Below, one piece after another: positions 1-8,475 of a DNA stretch of 37,699 bases. The position numbers were made by a program, and so were the translations under genes. This DNA is from a virus. How positions within the stretch are numbered: position 1 is the stretch's first letter; each line of letters opens with the position of its first letter. The DNA is taken from positions 1 to 37,699 of IMG/VR virus record IMGVR_UViG_3300031963_000415. The stretch is one strand, 5' to 3'. The notes beneath the pieces were generated by a model that searched no databases, was not told the DNA's origin, and saw only the letters and a list, made by a program, of their open reading frames with translations.

Positions 1-1
1 C

Positions 2-679
2 TCCATTGGCCTGAAGAAGTGGAATGCCCAGTGGCAGCAGCAACCCACGAACGACGAGGGGGCCATCTTGAAACGCCACTGGTGGCGCAAGTGGACCTAC
101 GACGAGCCCCCGTCCTGCGAGTACATCCTGCAGTGCCTGGACACGGCGTACTCCAAAAAGGAGACGGCCGACTTCTCCGTCATCAGCACCTGGGGCGTGT
201 TCTACCCTGACGCTGACTCTGGGGCAAACCTAATCCTGCTCAACGTGCGCAAGGGCCGGTGGGACTTCCCCGAACTCAAGCGCGTGGCCAAGGACGAGTA
301 CCAGTACTGGAAGCCAGACAACGTCCTGATCGAGGCCAAGGCAACGGGAACCCCGCTGCAGCAGGAACTGCGGCGTCTGAACATCCCTGTCACCATGTAC
401 TCCCCTGGGGGCAGGAAGACCGGGCAGGATAAGCTCAGCCGTGCCAACGCCGTGGCCCCGATCCTTGAGTCTGGAATGGTGTGGTATCCAGAAGGAAAAG
501 AGTGGGCTGAAGAGCTAGTCGAGGAGTGTGCTGCTTTCCCCAACGGGGCCAATGACGACCAAGTCGACACCGCTGTCATGGCTTGGCACCGGTTCCGTCA
601 GGGCAACTTCATCAGCCTGAATACGGACGAGGAGGATGAGAGGGAGATTGACAACGGCCCCGTTGAGTATTATGGCTAG
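2..679 (+). CDS. Terminase large subunit, C-terminal nuclease part (partial at 5' end)
   Basis: The reading frame is open from base 2, so the gene starts upstream of the window and the ATPase half is missing. What remains is the RNase H-like nuclease that cuts concatemeric DNA during packaging. The acidic active-site pattern is visible: Asp at 140-142 in a CLDTAYSKKETADFS context, Glu at 332-334 in VLIEAKATGTPL, and Asp residues at 554-568 in NDDQVDTAVMAWHRF. The start of the fragment (KKWNAQWQQQP, ILKRHWW) matches the linker seen in many phage terminases. A TTG at 68 could be mistaken for a start, but the conserved linker upstream argues against it. The tail after residue ~205 is acidic and probably variable. 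Confidence 0.93.
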   Translation, partial: SIGLKKWNAQWQQQPTNDEGAILKRHWWRKWTYDEPPSCEYILQCLDTAYSKKETADFSVISTWGVFYPDADSGANLILLNVRKGRWDFPELKRVAKDEYQYWKPDNVLIEAKATGTPLQQELRRLNIPVTMYSPGGRKTGQDKLSRANAVAPILESGMVWYPEGKEWAEELVEECAAFPNGANDDQVDTAVMAWHRFRQGNFISLNTDEEDEREIDNGPVEYYG

Positions 680-691
680 GCCTTCTACAAT
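663..691 (+). promoter_or_regulatory. Candidate sigma70-like promoter before the giant protein gene
   Basis: TTGAGT at 663-668 and TACAAT at 686-691 are separated by 17 bases. That is four of six and five of six matches to the bacterial consensus with ideal spacing. It overlaps the end of the terminase gene and would start RNA near base 698, about 27 bases before the next start codon. The ribosome-binding GAGG at 711-714 sits in a small inverted repeat (CCGAGG at 709-714, CCTCGG at 716-721). The call rests on sequence match only; chance matches of this quality are possible. Confidence 0.35.
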
Positions 692-724
692 GGATGCATT
701 CTCCCGTCCCGAGGACCTCGGACC

Positions 725-3700
725 ATGGCCCAAGACCTGATCGACAAAATCCGCGAACAAGCGCAGGCCCGAGGCCTGGACCCTGAGATTGCTGTGCGCA
801 TTGCTCAGGTTGAGAGTTCGATGGACCCGTCGGCCAAGGCAAAGACGTCTTCAGCCCAGGGCCTGTTCCAGGTGGTCGACAGTACTTGGAAGCAGTTCGG
901 GGGCAAGCCTGGGAAGAAGGCGGATGTGGATGAGAATATTCGGGTGGGCCTGAATATTTTGGAGTCCAACACAAAAAGTTTAAAAAATGCCTTGGGCCGT
1001 GAGCCAAGCGCCACGGAACTTTATGCGGCTCACTTCCTGGGTGCGCAGGGTGCGAAGACCTTGCTGACTGCCGCCCCGGACACCCCTGTTTCGCAGCTCC
1101 TGTCGCAGCGGGCGATCAAGGCCAATCCTTCGATGCTCAAGGACAAGAATGTTGAGCAGTTGTTGGGGATTTTGAATACGAAGATGGGGGCTCCTGCGGC
1201 TGCTGTTGCAGCGGCGCCGCCCACCCCTGCCGCGCCTATGCCCGCTGCTGCGGCGGGGGCCCCCAAGCGGGCTGCGCCTGCAGCTCCCGCAGCGCCTGTC
1301 ATCTCCAAGGGGATGAATTTGGGCACGGGGTATCAGGCTGCGTTGGCCCTGTCGTTTTTGGGCGATGAGGATGAGGACAGCACTCCGCTCACGCGCGAGC
1401 AGTGGCAAGAGCGCCAGGAGCAGACGTCGGCTGCGCAGATGCTGGCGGACTACAAGCCTAAGAATGCGTTGCAGGATATTAATTGGGATGAGTCGTCTTT
1501 ATTGGCTCCGCGCAAGATGGCTGATGGCGGGGAGGTAGCGAAACTGGCGGCGGGGGGTCTTCCGTATGTGCCTACGGCGCTGGTGCGGCCTTCGCTGCGC
1601 AATCAGTTGACGCAGGCGGATGCGAGCAACACGGCGTATTCCAAGGCGGTGGATGATTACAACGCGGCAGTGGATGCGTACAACGCCAACCCGCAGGGCG
1701 AGTTTACGATGAAGGAGCCAACGGCTCCTATAACTCAGGCCCAGTACGATGCGCTGGTGGCTAAGACGCGCAGTGATGTGCGCGGGCGCAATATGGCACT
1801 GCAAGTGGCGGCCAATCCTGAGCAGTATGGCTTGTCGCTGCCGAAGTTTTTCGCCGATGGCGGCGATGTGGACCTGCAGGGTCTACAGGATCAGGCGCGC
1901 AAGGGCGAGGCGTATCGCTTGATGGAGCAGTACCTCACCACCCGTGATGCGATGCCGGACATCAAGGCGAAGGTACTGCCGGAGCCCACCAATGCCGTGT
2001 TCACCGCTATGCGCATGCCAGCGGGAAGCGGGACGATCACGGTCCACAAGGACCCAGAGGTTATGCGAGTGATTGGCCCCTCGCTGATGGCGCATGAGCT
2101 GGCGCACGCCGCTGATCGCCAGATGGGGCAGCAGGCCAGTGAAGAGTCCAGTGTTATTGATGGCAAGAGCCAGTTTGCCGAGGCCTACGACAAGATGGTG
2201 GGGCGTGGCCCCTTCGTTTCTGGCAAAAAACGCACTGAGTTGGCACGCAAAGTCAACCCGGATTGGGCATCGTTTAACAAAGGGTATCGCGCCTCCCCTG
2301 ACGAGATCAGCGCGCACGGGGTGGGGGCGTTTGCCCCGAGCAAAAACATGCAGGATTCGGCCCCGTTGCACGTGGATGCGACCGCAGCGACCGAATTTCA
2401 AATCCTTTTGGAGCTTGCACAACGCAGTGCGAAGAACAAAGCAACGGGTGCGGTCAAAATCCCGAACTTTTTGAAGCAAATGATGGGTTTTGCAGAGGGC
2501 GGGGAGGTCGAACCGACGCCCGAGGAGCTTGCAGCGGCCTCCCGCCCTGCTTTTGTGACTTCAAAGTCCGGAATCGGGCGGAAAATCAGCACAAAACCGG
2601 GCGAAATCGACTCCGCCATCGTCCAAGGCATCTCCGAGATGCCCTACAACCTCGTTGGCAGCGTAGCGGACGTTGGTGCGCTGGCGCTACGACCGTTTGG
2701 CTACACAAATCCGACCCCGTTTCTTGGTTCTGAGCAACTGAAACAGCTTGCAACCCGTTTGGGCGTGCGTCAGGCGCCCCCGGAGCAGCCCACTGCCCGT
2801 GCTTTCTACGAATTGGGCCAGCTTGGCAGCTCTTTGATCAACCCGGTAGCCCCGGTGCGTGGTGCGGTAGCCGCTGGGCAGGCTGCGGGGCGCACGGCCC
2901 AACAAGCGCTGCAGGATTTCCAGGGCTACAACCGCCAACTGACGGTTCCTAGCGCGTCCTACGCTGTCAAACCTAAGGGCGGGGTGTCTGCCGTGACCAC
3001 TGAGCCCGGCATGGGGACTCCCATGTCTGACCTGGACAACCTACTTAAAGATTATGTTGTTGAGGCCAGAGCCACTGTTCCTGAAAGCTCGCGGGAAACG
3101 GTTATGGAGTTCTTGCGCACCAAGGCTCCCAAGTACTTCACCAACACTTACGGCACGGCCTCGGACCCGTTGCGGGAAGCTATCCGTTCTTCGCGGATTG
3201 CGCCCATGAGCAAAGAAGCGAAGGCTATGCCTTTTTCCCTGATTGAGACGGCCCGCAACCCTCAAGCTCGCGACCATGCGCAGGCAGCGATTGAGTTGGA
3301 AAAAGCCTACGATGACCTGACCGGTATTTATGGTCTTGCCTACCGTGCTCCGGATTCGACAAAGCCGCCGTCTTCCTTCTTTTCAAGCCAGCGTGAAAAA
3401 CAGATTTCTGCGGCCATGGGCCGCGAAGGGGTGCCCGTAGAGGCCCGCAACCCGCCCTTGGTTGATGCATATGCAAGGGAAGAGTTTGCAGAGTACCCAT
3501 ATTCATCCCGGGCCTTGCGCGCAATGGTAGAGAGCCCCACGCTGCCCCCGCACCTGCAGCGAGCGCTTAAAGAAGGCGAGACGATCTACGACGCCCAACC
3601 AAGCTTTGAGATGCTCAAGCCGGGTAATGTTGTGGATGCCCTAAGCGCGATTCCTGCCAACAAACTCAAGAACATGAGCTTCCCCGAGGCGCTGATTCAA

Positions 3701-4285
3701 GGCATGCAGGCCACGGCGCCGCTCCGGGACTACAAAGCGGCAATTGAAATTGCTGATCGCGGAGGCGCGGTGCCCCAGGCAGCCCTGATGAAGTTTACGC
3801 AACCAGTCGTCACTACTGACAAGGGCACATGGGTGCGCCTGACCGACCCGCTGGCTACTAAAATGGAAGGCCGACTTATGAACCACTCTGTGGACGGCTA
3901 CGCGCAAGGCGAGAGTTACGGCACGGCGTACACTGGTCTGCCGTATGGTGGCAAGAAGGCGTTCGAGGAGGGCCTTGCCCAGGTCTACTCGCTGCGCGAT
4001 AAGAACGGCAAGCCGATGGTCACGGTGGAGGTTGCCAACAAGGGCACAAAGGAAGAGCCTAAGCTGCTCGTGACCCAAGTTCGCGGCCGGTTTAATTCGG
4101 AACCCACTGCTGGTACGCAAAAAGCAGTTTTTGATTTGTTCGACAAGCTCGACGAAGGCGGCAAGCTCAAAGAGATCAGGCCGAACAGCTACAGTGTCAG
4201 CCCAACCGGAGAACGCCTGGACCAGGGCTCTCAAGTAGACTGGGGCCGTTTGTATGACGAGTGGAAATTAGATTTCGCGGAATAA
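725..4285 (+). CDS. Giant multidomain protein: lytic transglycosylase + HELAH zincin-like domain + PcfJ-like C-terminus
   Basis: A protein of 1186 residues between terminase and portal. Residues ~5-150 form an SLT-type lytic transglycosylase domain: catalytic Glu30 in RIAQVESSMDPS, then SSAQGLFQV and YAAHFLGAQGA. It would cleave peptidoglycan. An Ala/Pro linker follows (~155-195). ADGGEV-like motifs lie at 265-271, 376-382 and 589-595. A zinc peptidase motif HELAH is at 457-461, with Glu527 in SPDEISAH as a possible third ligand. Near the C-terminus, MNHSVDGY (1052-1059) and YSLRD...PMVTVEV (1088-1103) resemble the core of PcfJ-type domains, with Ser1055 where I recall a conserved Cys. Such fusions match the 'polyvalent proteins' of phages and conjugative elements that are packaged and injected. 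Functions of the middle and C-terminal parts are inferred. Confidence 0.75.
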   Translation: MAQDLIDKIREQAQARGLDPEIAVRIAQVESSMDPSAKAKTSSAQGLFQVVDSTWKQFGGKPGKKADVDENIRVGLNILESNTKSLKNALGREPSATELYAAHFLGAQGAKTLLTAAPDTPVSQLLSQRAIKANPSMLKDKNVEQLLGILNTKMGAPAAAVAAAPPTPAAPMPAAAAGAPKRAAPAAPAAPVISKGMNLGTGYQAALALSFLGDEDEDSTPLTREQWQERQEQTSAAQMLADYKPKNALQDINWDESSLLAPRKMADGGEVAKLAAGGLPYVPTALVRPSLRNQLTQADASNTAYSKAVDDYNAAVDAYNANPQGEFTMKEPTAPITQAQYDALVAKTRSDVRGRNMALQVAANPEQYGLSLPKFFADGGDVDLQGLQDQARKGEAYRLMEQYLTTRDAMPDIKAKVLPEPTNAVFTAMRMPAGSGTITVHKDPEVMRVIGPSLMAHELAHAADRQMGQQASEESSVIDGKSQFAEAYDKMVGRGPFVSGKKRTELARKVNPDWASFNKGYRASPDEISAHGVGAFAPSKNMQDSAPLHVDATAATEFQILLELAQRSAKNKATGAVKIPNFLKQMMGFAEGGEVEPTPEELAAASRPAFVTSKSGIGRKISTKPGEIDSAIVQGISEMPYNLVGSVADVGALALRPFGYTNPTPFLGSEQLKQLATRLGVRQAPPEQPTARAFYELGQLGSSLINPVAPVRGAVAAGQAAGRTAQQALQDFQGYNRQLTVPSASYAVKPKGGVSAVTTEPGMGTPMSDLDNLLKDYVVEARATVPESSRETVMEFLRTKAPKYFTNTYGTASDPLREAIRSSRIAPMSKEAKAMPFSLIETARNPQARDHAQAAIELEKAYDDLTGIYGLAYRAPDSTKPPSSFFSSQREKQISAAMGREGVPVEARNPPLVDAYAREEFAEYPYSSRALRAMVESPTLPPHLQRALKEGETIYDAQPSFEMLKPGNVVDALSAIPANKLKNMSFPEALIQGMQATAPLRDYKAAIEIADRGGAVPQAALMKFTQPVVTTDKGTWVRLTDPLATKMEGRLMNHSVDGYAQGESYGTAYTGLPYGGKKAFEEGLAQVYSLRDKNGKPMVTVEVANKGTKEEPKLLVTQVRGRFNSEPTAGTQKAVFDLFDKLDEGGKLKEIRPNSYSVSPTGERLDQGSQVDWGRLYDEWKLDFAE

Positions 4286-4294
4286 GGAACAGAC

Positions 4295-6727
4295 ATGCCC
4301 ATCGAAAAAAACAACGATCTCCCGTCTGGCAATCTTGATGTTCAGGTAGAAGACATCGCTGTTGAGGACCTGCCCGACATTGAGATTGAGTTTGACCCGG
4401 AGACGGGCAGCGTTGATGTGACGCTGGGCGAGGACGACAAGGAGGTGCCTTTTGACACCAACCTTGCAGAGGTGATGGACCCCTCAGTGCTGCAGACGCT
4501 GTCGTCTGAGCTGATGGTCATGTACGAGGCGGACAAGTCCTCGCGCAAGGAGTGGGAAGAGCAGTACGGCAAGGGCCTGAAGATGCTGGGCTTCTCGTTC
4601 GAGGAGCGCACCAAGCCGTTTAAGGGCGCCGCTGGCGTGCAGCACCCGCTGCTGACTGAATCGATTGTGCAGTTCCAGTCGCAGGCGCTCAAGGAGCTGC
4701 TGCCCTCGGAAGGCCCCGTGCGCACGCAGGTGCTGGGCAAGGAGACGCGCGAGAAGTTGATGCAGGCAGATCGCGTGCGCGACTTCATGAACTACCAGAT
4801 CACCACGGTGATGGAGGAGTACACGCCCGACTTCGACCAGCTCCTGTTCTACGTGGGCTACGGCGGCTCGGCGTTCAAGAAGGTCTACTTCGACGAGGAC
4901 AAGCAGCGCATGGTCAGCAAGCTGATCACGCCGGATGACCTGTACATCCCCTACAAGGGCTCGTCGGTGATGTGCGAGTGTGATCGCATCATCCACCGCG
5001 TGTACATGTCCACCAACGCCTACAACAAGGCCTGCCTGCGTGGCCAGTACTTGGACACGGCGCAGGCTTCCACCCCTGCTGAGACGCCCCAGAGCACCAT
5101 CCAGAAGGAGTTGGACCGCACGACCGGTGTTCAGGCGACGACGGAGCCCGAAGAGATCACGCTGCTGGAGTTCAGCATCGAGCTAGACCTCGTGGGCTTT
5201 GAGCACAAGGACGAAGACGGCGAGCTGACGGGCATCAAGCTGCCCTACATCGTCACTGTGGACGAAGTCACCAACCAAGTGGTTGGTGTGCGGCGCAACT
5301 GGAAGGAAGGCGACGATCTGTATCGCGCCTGCCAGTACTACGTCCACTACCTGCTCGTGCAGGGCCCGGGGTCCTATGGCCTTGGCTTCTTGCACTTGGT
5401 CGGTGGCCTGACCAAGACCGCCACCGGTGCGCTGCAGCAGCTCCTGGACGCTGGCACGCTGGTCAACCTGCCTGCTGGCTTCAAAGCCAAGGGCGCGCGC
5501 ATCATGAACGACGATGTGCCGCTGCAGCCCGGTGAGTTCCGCGACATCGACGCGGGCGGCGCTGATTTGCAATCGACGCTGATGCCTCTGCCTTACAAGG
5601 AGCCGAGCCAGACGCTGCTGCAACTGCTGGGTATCTGCGTAGAAGCCGGGCAGCGCATGGCTTCGATCACCGACATGCAGGTGGGCGACAGCAACCAAAA
5701 CGCTGCCGTGGGAACCACGATTGCGCTGCTGGAAAAGGGCAGCGCGGTCATGTCCAGCATCCACAAGCGCCTGCACTACAGCCAGAAGATTGAGTTCCAA
5801 CTGTTGGCCAAGGGTTTTAGCGAGTACCTGCCCGACGAGTACCCGTACGATGTGCCCGGCGAGAGCCGCACGATCAAACGCCGCGACTTCGATGACCGCA
5901 TCGATGTGCTGCCTGTGTCGGACCCCAACATCTTCTCGGTGGCCCAGCGCATCACCATGGCGCAGACCCAGCTCCAACTGGCTCAGAGCGCCCCGCAGAT
6001 GCACAACATGTACGAGGCCTACCGCCGCATGTATGAGGCCATTGGCGTGCGCGACATCGACCAGATTCTGAACACGCAGAACGTCGACCGCCCCAAGGAC
6101 CCGGCCAGCGAGAACGCCCAGGCGCTGGATGGCTCGCCGCTGAAGGCTTTTGCTGGCCAGCAACACGATGCGCACATCATGGCGCACCTGATGTTCGGTA
6201 TGTCCCCGATTGTTGGCTCGCTCCCCAACGTGGCCATCATCTTGCAAAAGCACTGCTTTGAGCACATTCGCCTCAAGGCCGAAGAGGATGTGGAAGTCGA
6301 GCTGTTCAAGCTGTATGGCACCGACCCGGATCGCGTGGTTTCCGCCCTGCAGCGCGAGGCCATGATTGCCATGAAGGTGGCTGAGAACTTCCAGGCCATG
6401 AAGGCGCTGCAAGAGCAGATGTCCGGCAATCAGGAAGACCCGCTGGTGGCCCTGAAGAAACAGGAGCTGGAGCAAAACGCCAAGCGCGATCAGCAGCGTG
6501 GCGCCCTGGATCAGGCCCGCCTGTCCCTGGATGGCCAGAAAGCGGCTGCGGATGTCGCCGACGATCAGGCCAACCTGCGCCTGAAGGAAGCCGCCTTGGA
6601 AGCCAAGACCGGCGTGGATTACGCAAACATCGACCTACAAGGAGCGCAGCATGTCGCGAACGTCAGCCAACAAGCCTTCCAAAATGCCCAAAGCGCCAGC
6701 GCGGCCCCGACGGGAAGGCCCCAATAA
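4295..6727 (+). CDS. Portal protein, P22-like
   Basis: An 810-residue protein that would form the dodecameric ring through which DNA enters and leaves the head. AAGGAA precedes the ATG by six bases. The first ~65 residues are acidic. The conserved core follows: SSRKEWEEQYGKGLKMLG, GAAGVQHPLLTESIVQFQSQ, LPSEGPVRT, FDQLLFYVGYGGSAFKKVYF and ITPDDLYIPY, a series typical of P22-type podovirus portals. It is somewhat longer than P22 gp1 (about 725 residues). The last ~130 residues are Gln/Ala-rich and probably helical, like the barrel or crown extension of that family. Position downstream of terminase and upstream of scaffold and capsid supports the call. Confidence 0.92.
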   Translation: MPIEKNNDLPSGNLDVQVEDIAVEDLPDIEIEFDPETGSVDVTLGEDDKEVPFDTNLAEVMDPSVLQTLSSELMVMYEADKSSRKEWEEQYGKGLKMLGFSFEERTKPFKGAAGVQHPLLTESIVQFQSQALKELLPSEGPVRTQVLGKETREKLMQADRVRDFMNYQITTVMEEYTPDFDQLLFYVGYGGSAFKKVYFDEDKQRMVSKLITPDDLYIPYKGSSVMCECDRIIHRVYMSTNAYNKACLRGQYLDTAQASTPAETPQSTIQKELDRTTGVQATTEPEEITLLEFSIELDLVGFEHKDEDGELTGIKLPYIVTVDEVTNQVVGVRRNWKEGDDLYRACQYYVHYLLVQGPGSYGLGFLHLVGGLTKTATGALQQLLDAGTLVNLPAGFKAKGARIMNDDVPLQPGEFRDIDAGGADLQSTLMPLPYKEPSQTLLQLLGICVEAGQRMASITDMQVGDSNQNAAVGTTIALLEKGSAVMSSIHKRLHYSQKIEFQLLAKGFSEYLPDEYPYDVPGESRTIKRRDFDDRIDVLPVSDPNIFSVAQRITMAQTQLQLAQSAPQMHNMYEAYRRMYEAIGVRDIDQILNTQNVDRPKDPASENAQALDGSPLKAFAGQQHDAHIMAHLMFGMSPIVGSLPNVAIILQKHCFEHIRLKAEEDVEVELFKLYGTDPDRVVSALQREAMIAMKVAENFQAMKALQEQMSGNQEDPLVALKKQELEQNAKRDQQRGALDQARLSLDGQKAAADVADDQANLRLKEAALEAKTGVDYANIDLQGAQHVANVSQQAFQNAQSASAAPTGRPQ

Positions 6728-6809
6728 GGCCAAAAGTGAAAAGCTTTCGCCCCCTGGCGTCCACTATGTTTATAGAAAAGACGCCTTCAATAAGGTGAAG
6801 ATCGCGTAG
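6651..6809 (+). CDS. Small basic protein overlapping the portal 3' end (52 aa)
   Basis: An ATG at 6651 follows AAGGAG (6638-6643) at good spacing, inside the portal gene in another frame. The frame runs through the portal stop to TAG at 6807-6809. The product begins MSRTSANKPSKMPKAPARP and ends PPGVHYVYRKDAFNKVKIA. It is rich in Lys, Arg and Pro with no membrane segment or known motif. The strong ribosome site and the fact that it fills most of the portal-to-6876 gap favour a real gene. I do not recognise its function; a DNA- or head-associated role is only compatible with its charge. Confidence 0.6.
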   Translation: MSRTSANKPSKMPKAPARPRREGPNKAKSEKLSPPGVHYVYRKDAFNKVKIA

Positions 6810-6812
6810 TTT

Positions 6813-6830
6813 TGATGCACAATTGCATCA
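6813..6830. repeat. Perfect 7-base inverted repeat with 4-base centre
   Basis: TGATGCA, CAAT, TGCATCA forms a dyad just after the stop of the 52-residue gene and ~45 bases before the next start. No T-run follows, so it is not an intrinsic terminator. It could be an operator, a processing or pausing hairpin, or chance. Confidence 0.45.
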
Positions 6831-6875
6831 CCCCTCTCAGGCACAGGGAAAGTGTCTGCCTCATCGGAGCAATCC

Positions 6876-7061
6876 ATGCTTGAATTTGCTGAACAGGTCC
6901 AGGTCGCCATTCGTAGGCTGCGCGAAGATGCCGCGCAAATGCTTATGAGCGGTGGCGTCAAGGACATGGAGCAGTATCGCTTTCTTATGGGGCGCCTAGA
7001 GGGGTATCGGTTTGTCGAGGATGCGGTCAAACAAATCCTTGCCAAAAACTCAGACCTCTAA
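6876..7061 (+). CDS. Small helical protein of unknown function (61 aa)
   Basis: The ATG at 6876 is chosen over an in-frame GTG at 6852 because GGAG (6866-6869) lies at the right distance. The product starts MLEFAEQVQVAIRRLREDA and ends VEDAVKQILAKNSDL. It is mostly charged and should be helical, with no Cys and no membrane span. A central GGVKDMEQYRFLMGRLEGY stretch resembles small conserved phage proteins found just before scaffold genes, but I cannot name a family. It sits in the head module, nine bases before the co-chaperonin gene, and is probably co-translated with it. Confidence 0.72.
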   Translation: MLEFAEQVQVAIRRLREDAAQMLMSGGVKDMEQYRFLMGRLEGYRFVEDAVKQILAKNSDL

Positions 7062-7070
7062 AGGACCTAA

Positions 7071-7529
7071 ATGGAAGCAACTGCACTGGAGAAGAAGTGG
7101 GCAGAGGAGTCAGCGGCAGCCGCTGCTGCTGAAGCTGCCCAAAAAGTCGCGGATGAAGCTGCAAAGGCCGCCCACATGGAGCAGGCCGAGAGCATGCGAG
7201 AGCGCCTACCCCGTCCGACGGGCTGGCGGATCATCGTACTGCCGTATGCAGGCGCGCGCCGCACTAAAGGCGGCATCGAGCTGGCCAACGAGACGATTGA
7301 GCGCCAGCAGCTCACTACCACTTGTGCATACGTCCTGTCTGTTGGCGAATTGGCCTACAAGGACGAAGCAAAATTCCCCGGCGGCCCTTGGTGCAAAGAG
7401 GGGGATTGGATTATTTTTGGTCGGTACGCGGGAGCCCGCATGGCTATTGATGGCGGAGAAATCCGCATCCTCAATGACGATGAAATCCTGGCGACGATCA
7501 AAAACCCAGAAGACATCCTGCACATGTGA
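7071..7529 (+). CDS. GroES-like co-chaperonin
   Basis: A 152-residue protein. Residues ~48-142 match the GroES fold: RPTGWRIIVLPYAG at the first strand, a mobile-loop segment RRTKGGIELANETIE (63-77), AYVLSVGE, then CKEGDWIIFGRYAGARMAIDG and IRILNDDEILATI, which parallels the conserved GroES C-terminal half. GroES caps the GroEL chamber; T4 gp31 is the classic phage example, needed to fold the major capsid protein. In place of the GroEL-binding Ile-Val-Leu triplet the loop has Ile-Glu-Leu. Unusually, an Ala/Glu-rich helical extension of ~45 residues precedes the fold. AAGGA lies before the ATG. Location between portal and scaffold supports a role in capsid folding. Confidence 0.82.
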   Translation: MEATALEKKWAEESAAAAAAEAAQKVADEAAKAAHMEQAESMRERLPRPTGWRIIVLPYAGARRTKGGIELANETIERQQLTTTCAYVLSVGELAYKDEAKFPGGPWCKEGDWIIFGRYAGARMAIDGGEIRILNDDEILATIKNPEDILHM

Positions 7530-7537
7530 GGTGATAA

Positions 7538-8470
7538 ATGGCAACTGTACTCAATGACGACCAGCTAGAGTTTGATTTGGGGGCCGATGAAAAGGCCACC
7601 AACGTCACTTTTTCGCCCCCGGAAGACGATTCCGCAGCGGGCCAACCCGAGGCTCCTGAGCCGCCAGCGGCCCGCCAAGAAGAGTCGTCGACTCATCGGG
7701 ACGAGCTTGACGCGGTCAACGACAACGTCCAAAAGCGCATCTCTAAGCTCACCGCGCGCATGCGCGAGGCCGAGCGCCGCGAACAGGCGGCCTTGGAGTA
7801 TGCAAAAGGACTACAAACGCAGGCTCAAACGCTTCAGCAACGACTGGTCAATACTGACTTCAGTCGTTTGAATGAGGCCAAGGCGCGCCTAGATACTCAG
7901 CAAGCGGCTCTGCGCCAGATTATTGTTAAGGCTCGGGAAGAAAACGACCTGAACACGGAGATTGAGGCCCAGGAGCGGCTTGCCGCCATGGTTCAAGATC
8001 AACGGCAGGTAGCTCAGTGGCTACAGGAACAAGGGCAACCCCAGCCCGAGCCCCAAGCTTATCAGCCCCAACAACCGGCCCAACAGCCTGCCAAGCCTCG
8101 TCCGGACCCCCGGGCAGAGTCTTGGGCTGAGAAAAACCCCTGGTTTGGTCAAAACCGCATGCTTACCTATGGAGCGTGGGGCATTCACCAACAATTAGTT
8201 GAAGAAGAGGGAATTGACCCCGCTTCTGATGACTACTATACTGAATTGGACCGAAGACTTAGGGATGAATTTCCCAAGCACTTCGCGGGCGAGCAATCGT
8301 CCAACCAACCCACCAGACAACAGCGTTCCGCACCGGCTGTTGCTCCTGCTACCCGTAGTTCGGGGATGAATAGTGTGCGCCGTACTGTCCGGCTGTCGCC
8401 GAGTCAGGTTGCTATTGCAAAGAAGCTGGGCGTTCCTCTTGAGGAATATGCCAAGTATGTGAAGGAGTGA
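7538..8470 (+). CDS. Scaffolding protein (probable)
   Basis: A 310-residue, highly charged protein lying directly before the capsid genes. It has an acidic, low-complexity N-terminus (1-60), a long predicted coiled coil (~62-170, KRISKLTARMREAERREQ onward), a Pro/Gln linker (~170-195), a short conserved-looking core (ESWAEKNPWFGQNRMLTYG) and a basic C-terminal segment (VRRTVRLSPSQVAIAKKLG). A helical body plus basic C-terminal capsid-binding helix is the usual design of scaffold proteins such as P22 gp8. GAGGTGAT precedes the ATG. No protease motif is seen, so scaffold release without cleavage is possible. The identification is by position and composition. Confidence 0.75.
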   Translation: MATVLNDDQLEFDLGADEKATNVTFSPPEDDSAAGQPEAPEPPAARQEESSTHRDELDAVNDNVQKRISKLTARMREAERREQAALEYAKGLQTQAQTLQQRLVNTDFSRLNEAKARLDTQQAALRQIIVKAREENDLNTEIEAQERLAAMVQDQRQVAQWLQEQGQPQPEPQAYQPQQPAQQPAKPRPDPRAESWAEKNPWFGQNRMLTYGAWGIHQQLVEEEGIDPASDDYYTELDRRLRDEFPKHFAGEQSSNQPTRQQRSAPAVAPATRSSGMNSVRRTVRLSPSQVAIAKKLGVPLEEYAKYVKE

Positions 8471-8475
8471 TCACG

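Noticed and set aside
690-740. Sixteen-codon frame starting ATG at 690
   Set aside because: It has no ribosome site, overlaps the giant gene's start and has no protein-like pattern.
8467-8475. Upstream GTG starts for the 8476 gene, and likewise 6852 for the 6876 gene
   Set aside because: The ribosome-binding sequence is placed correctly only for the downstream ATG codons.
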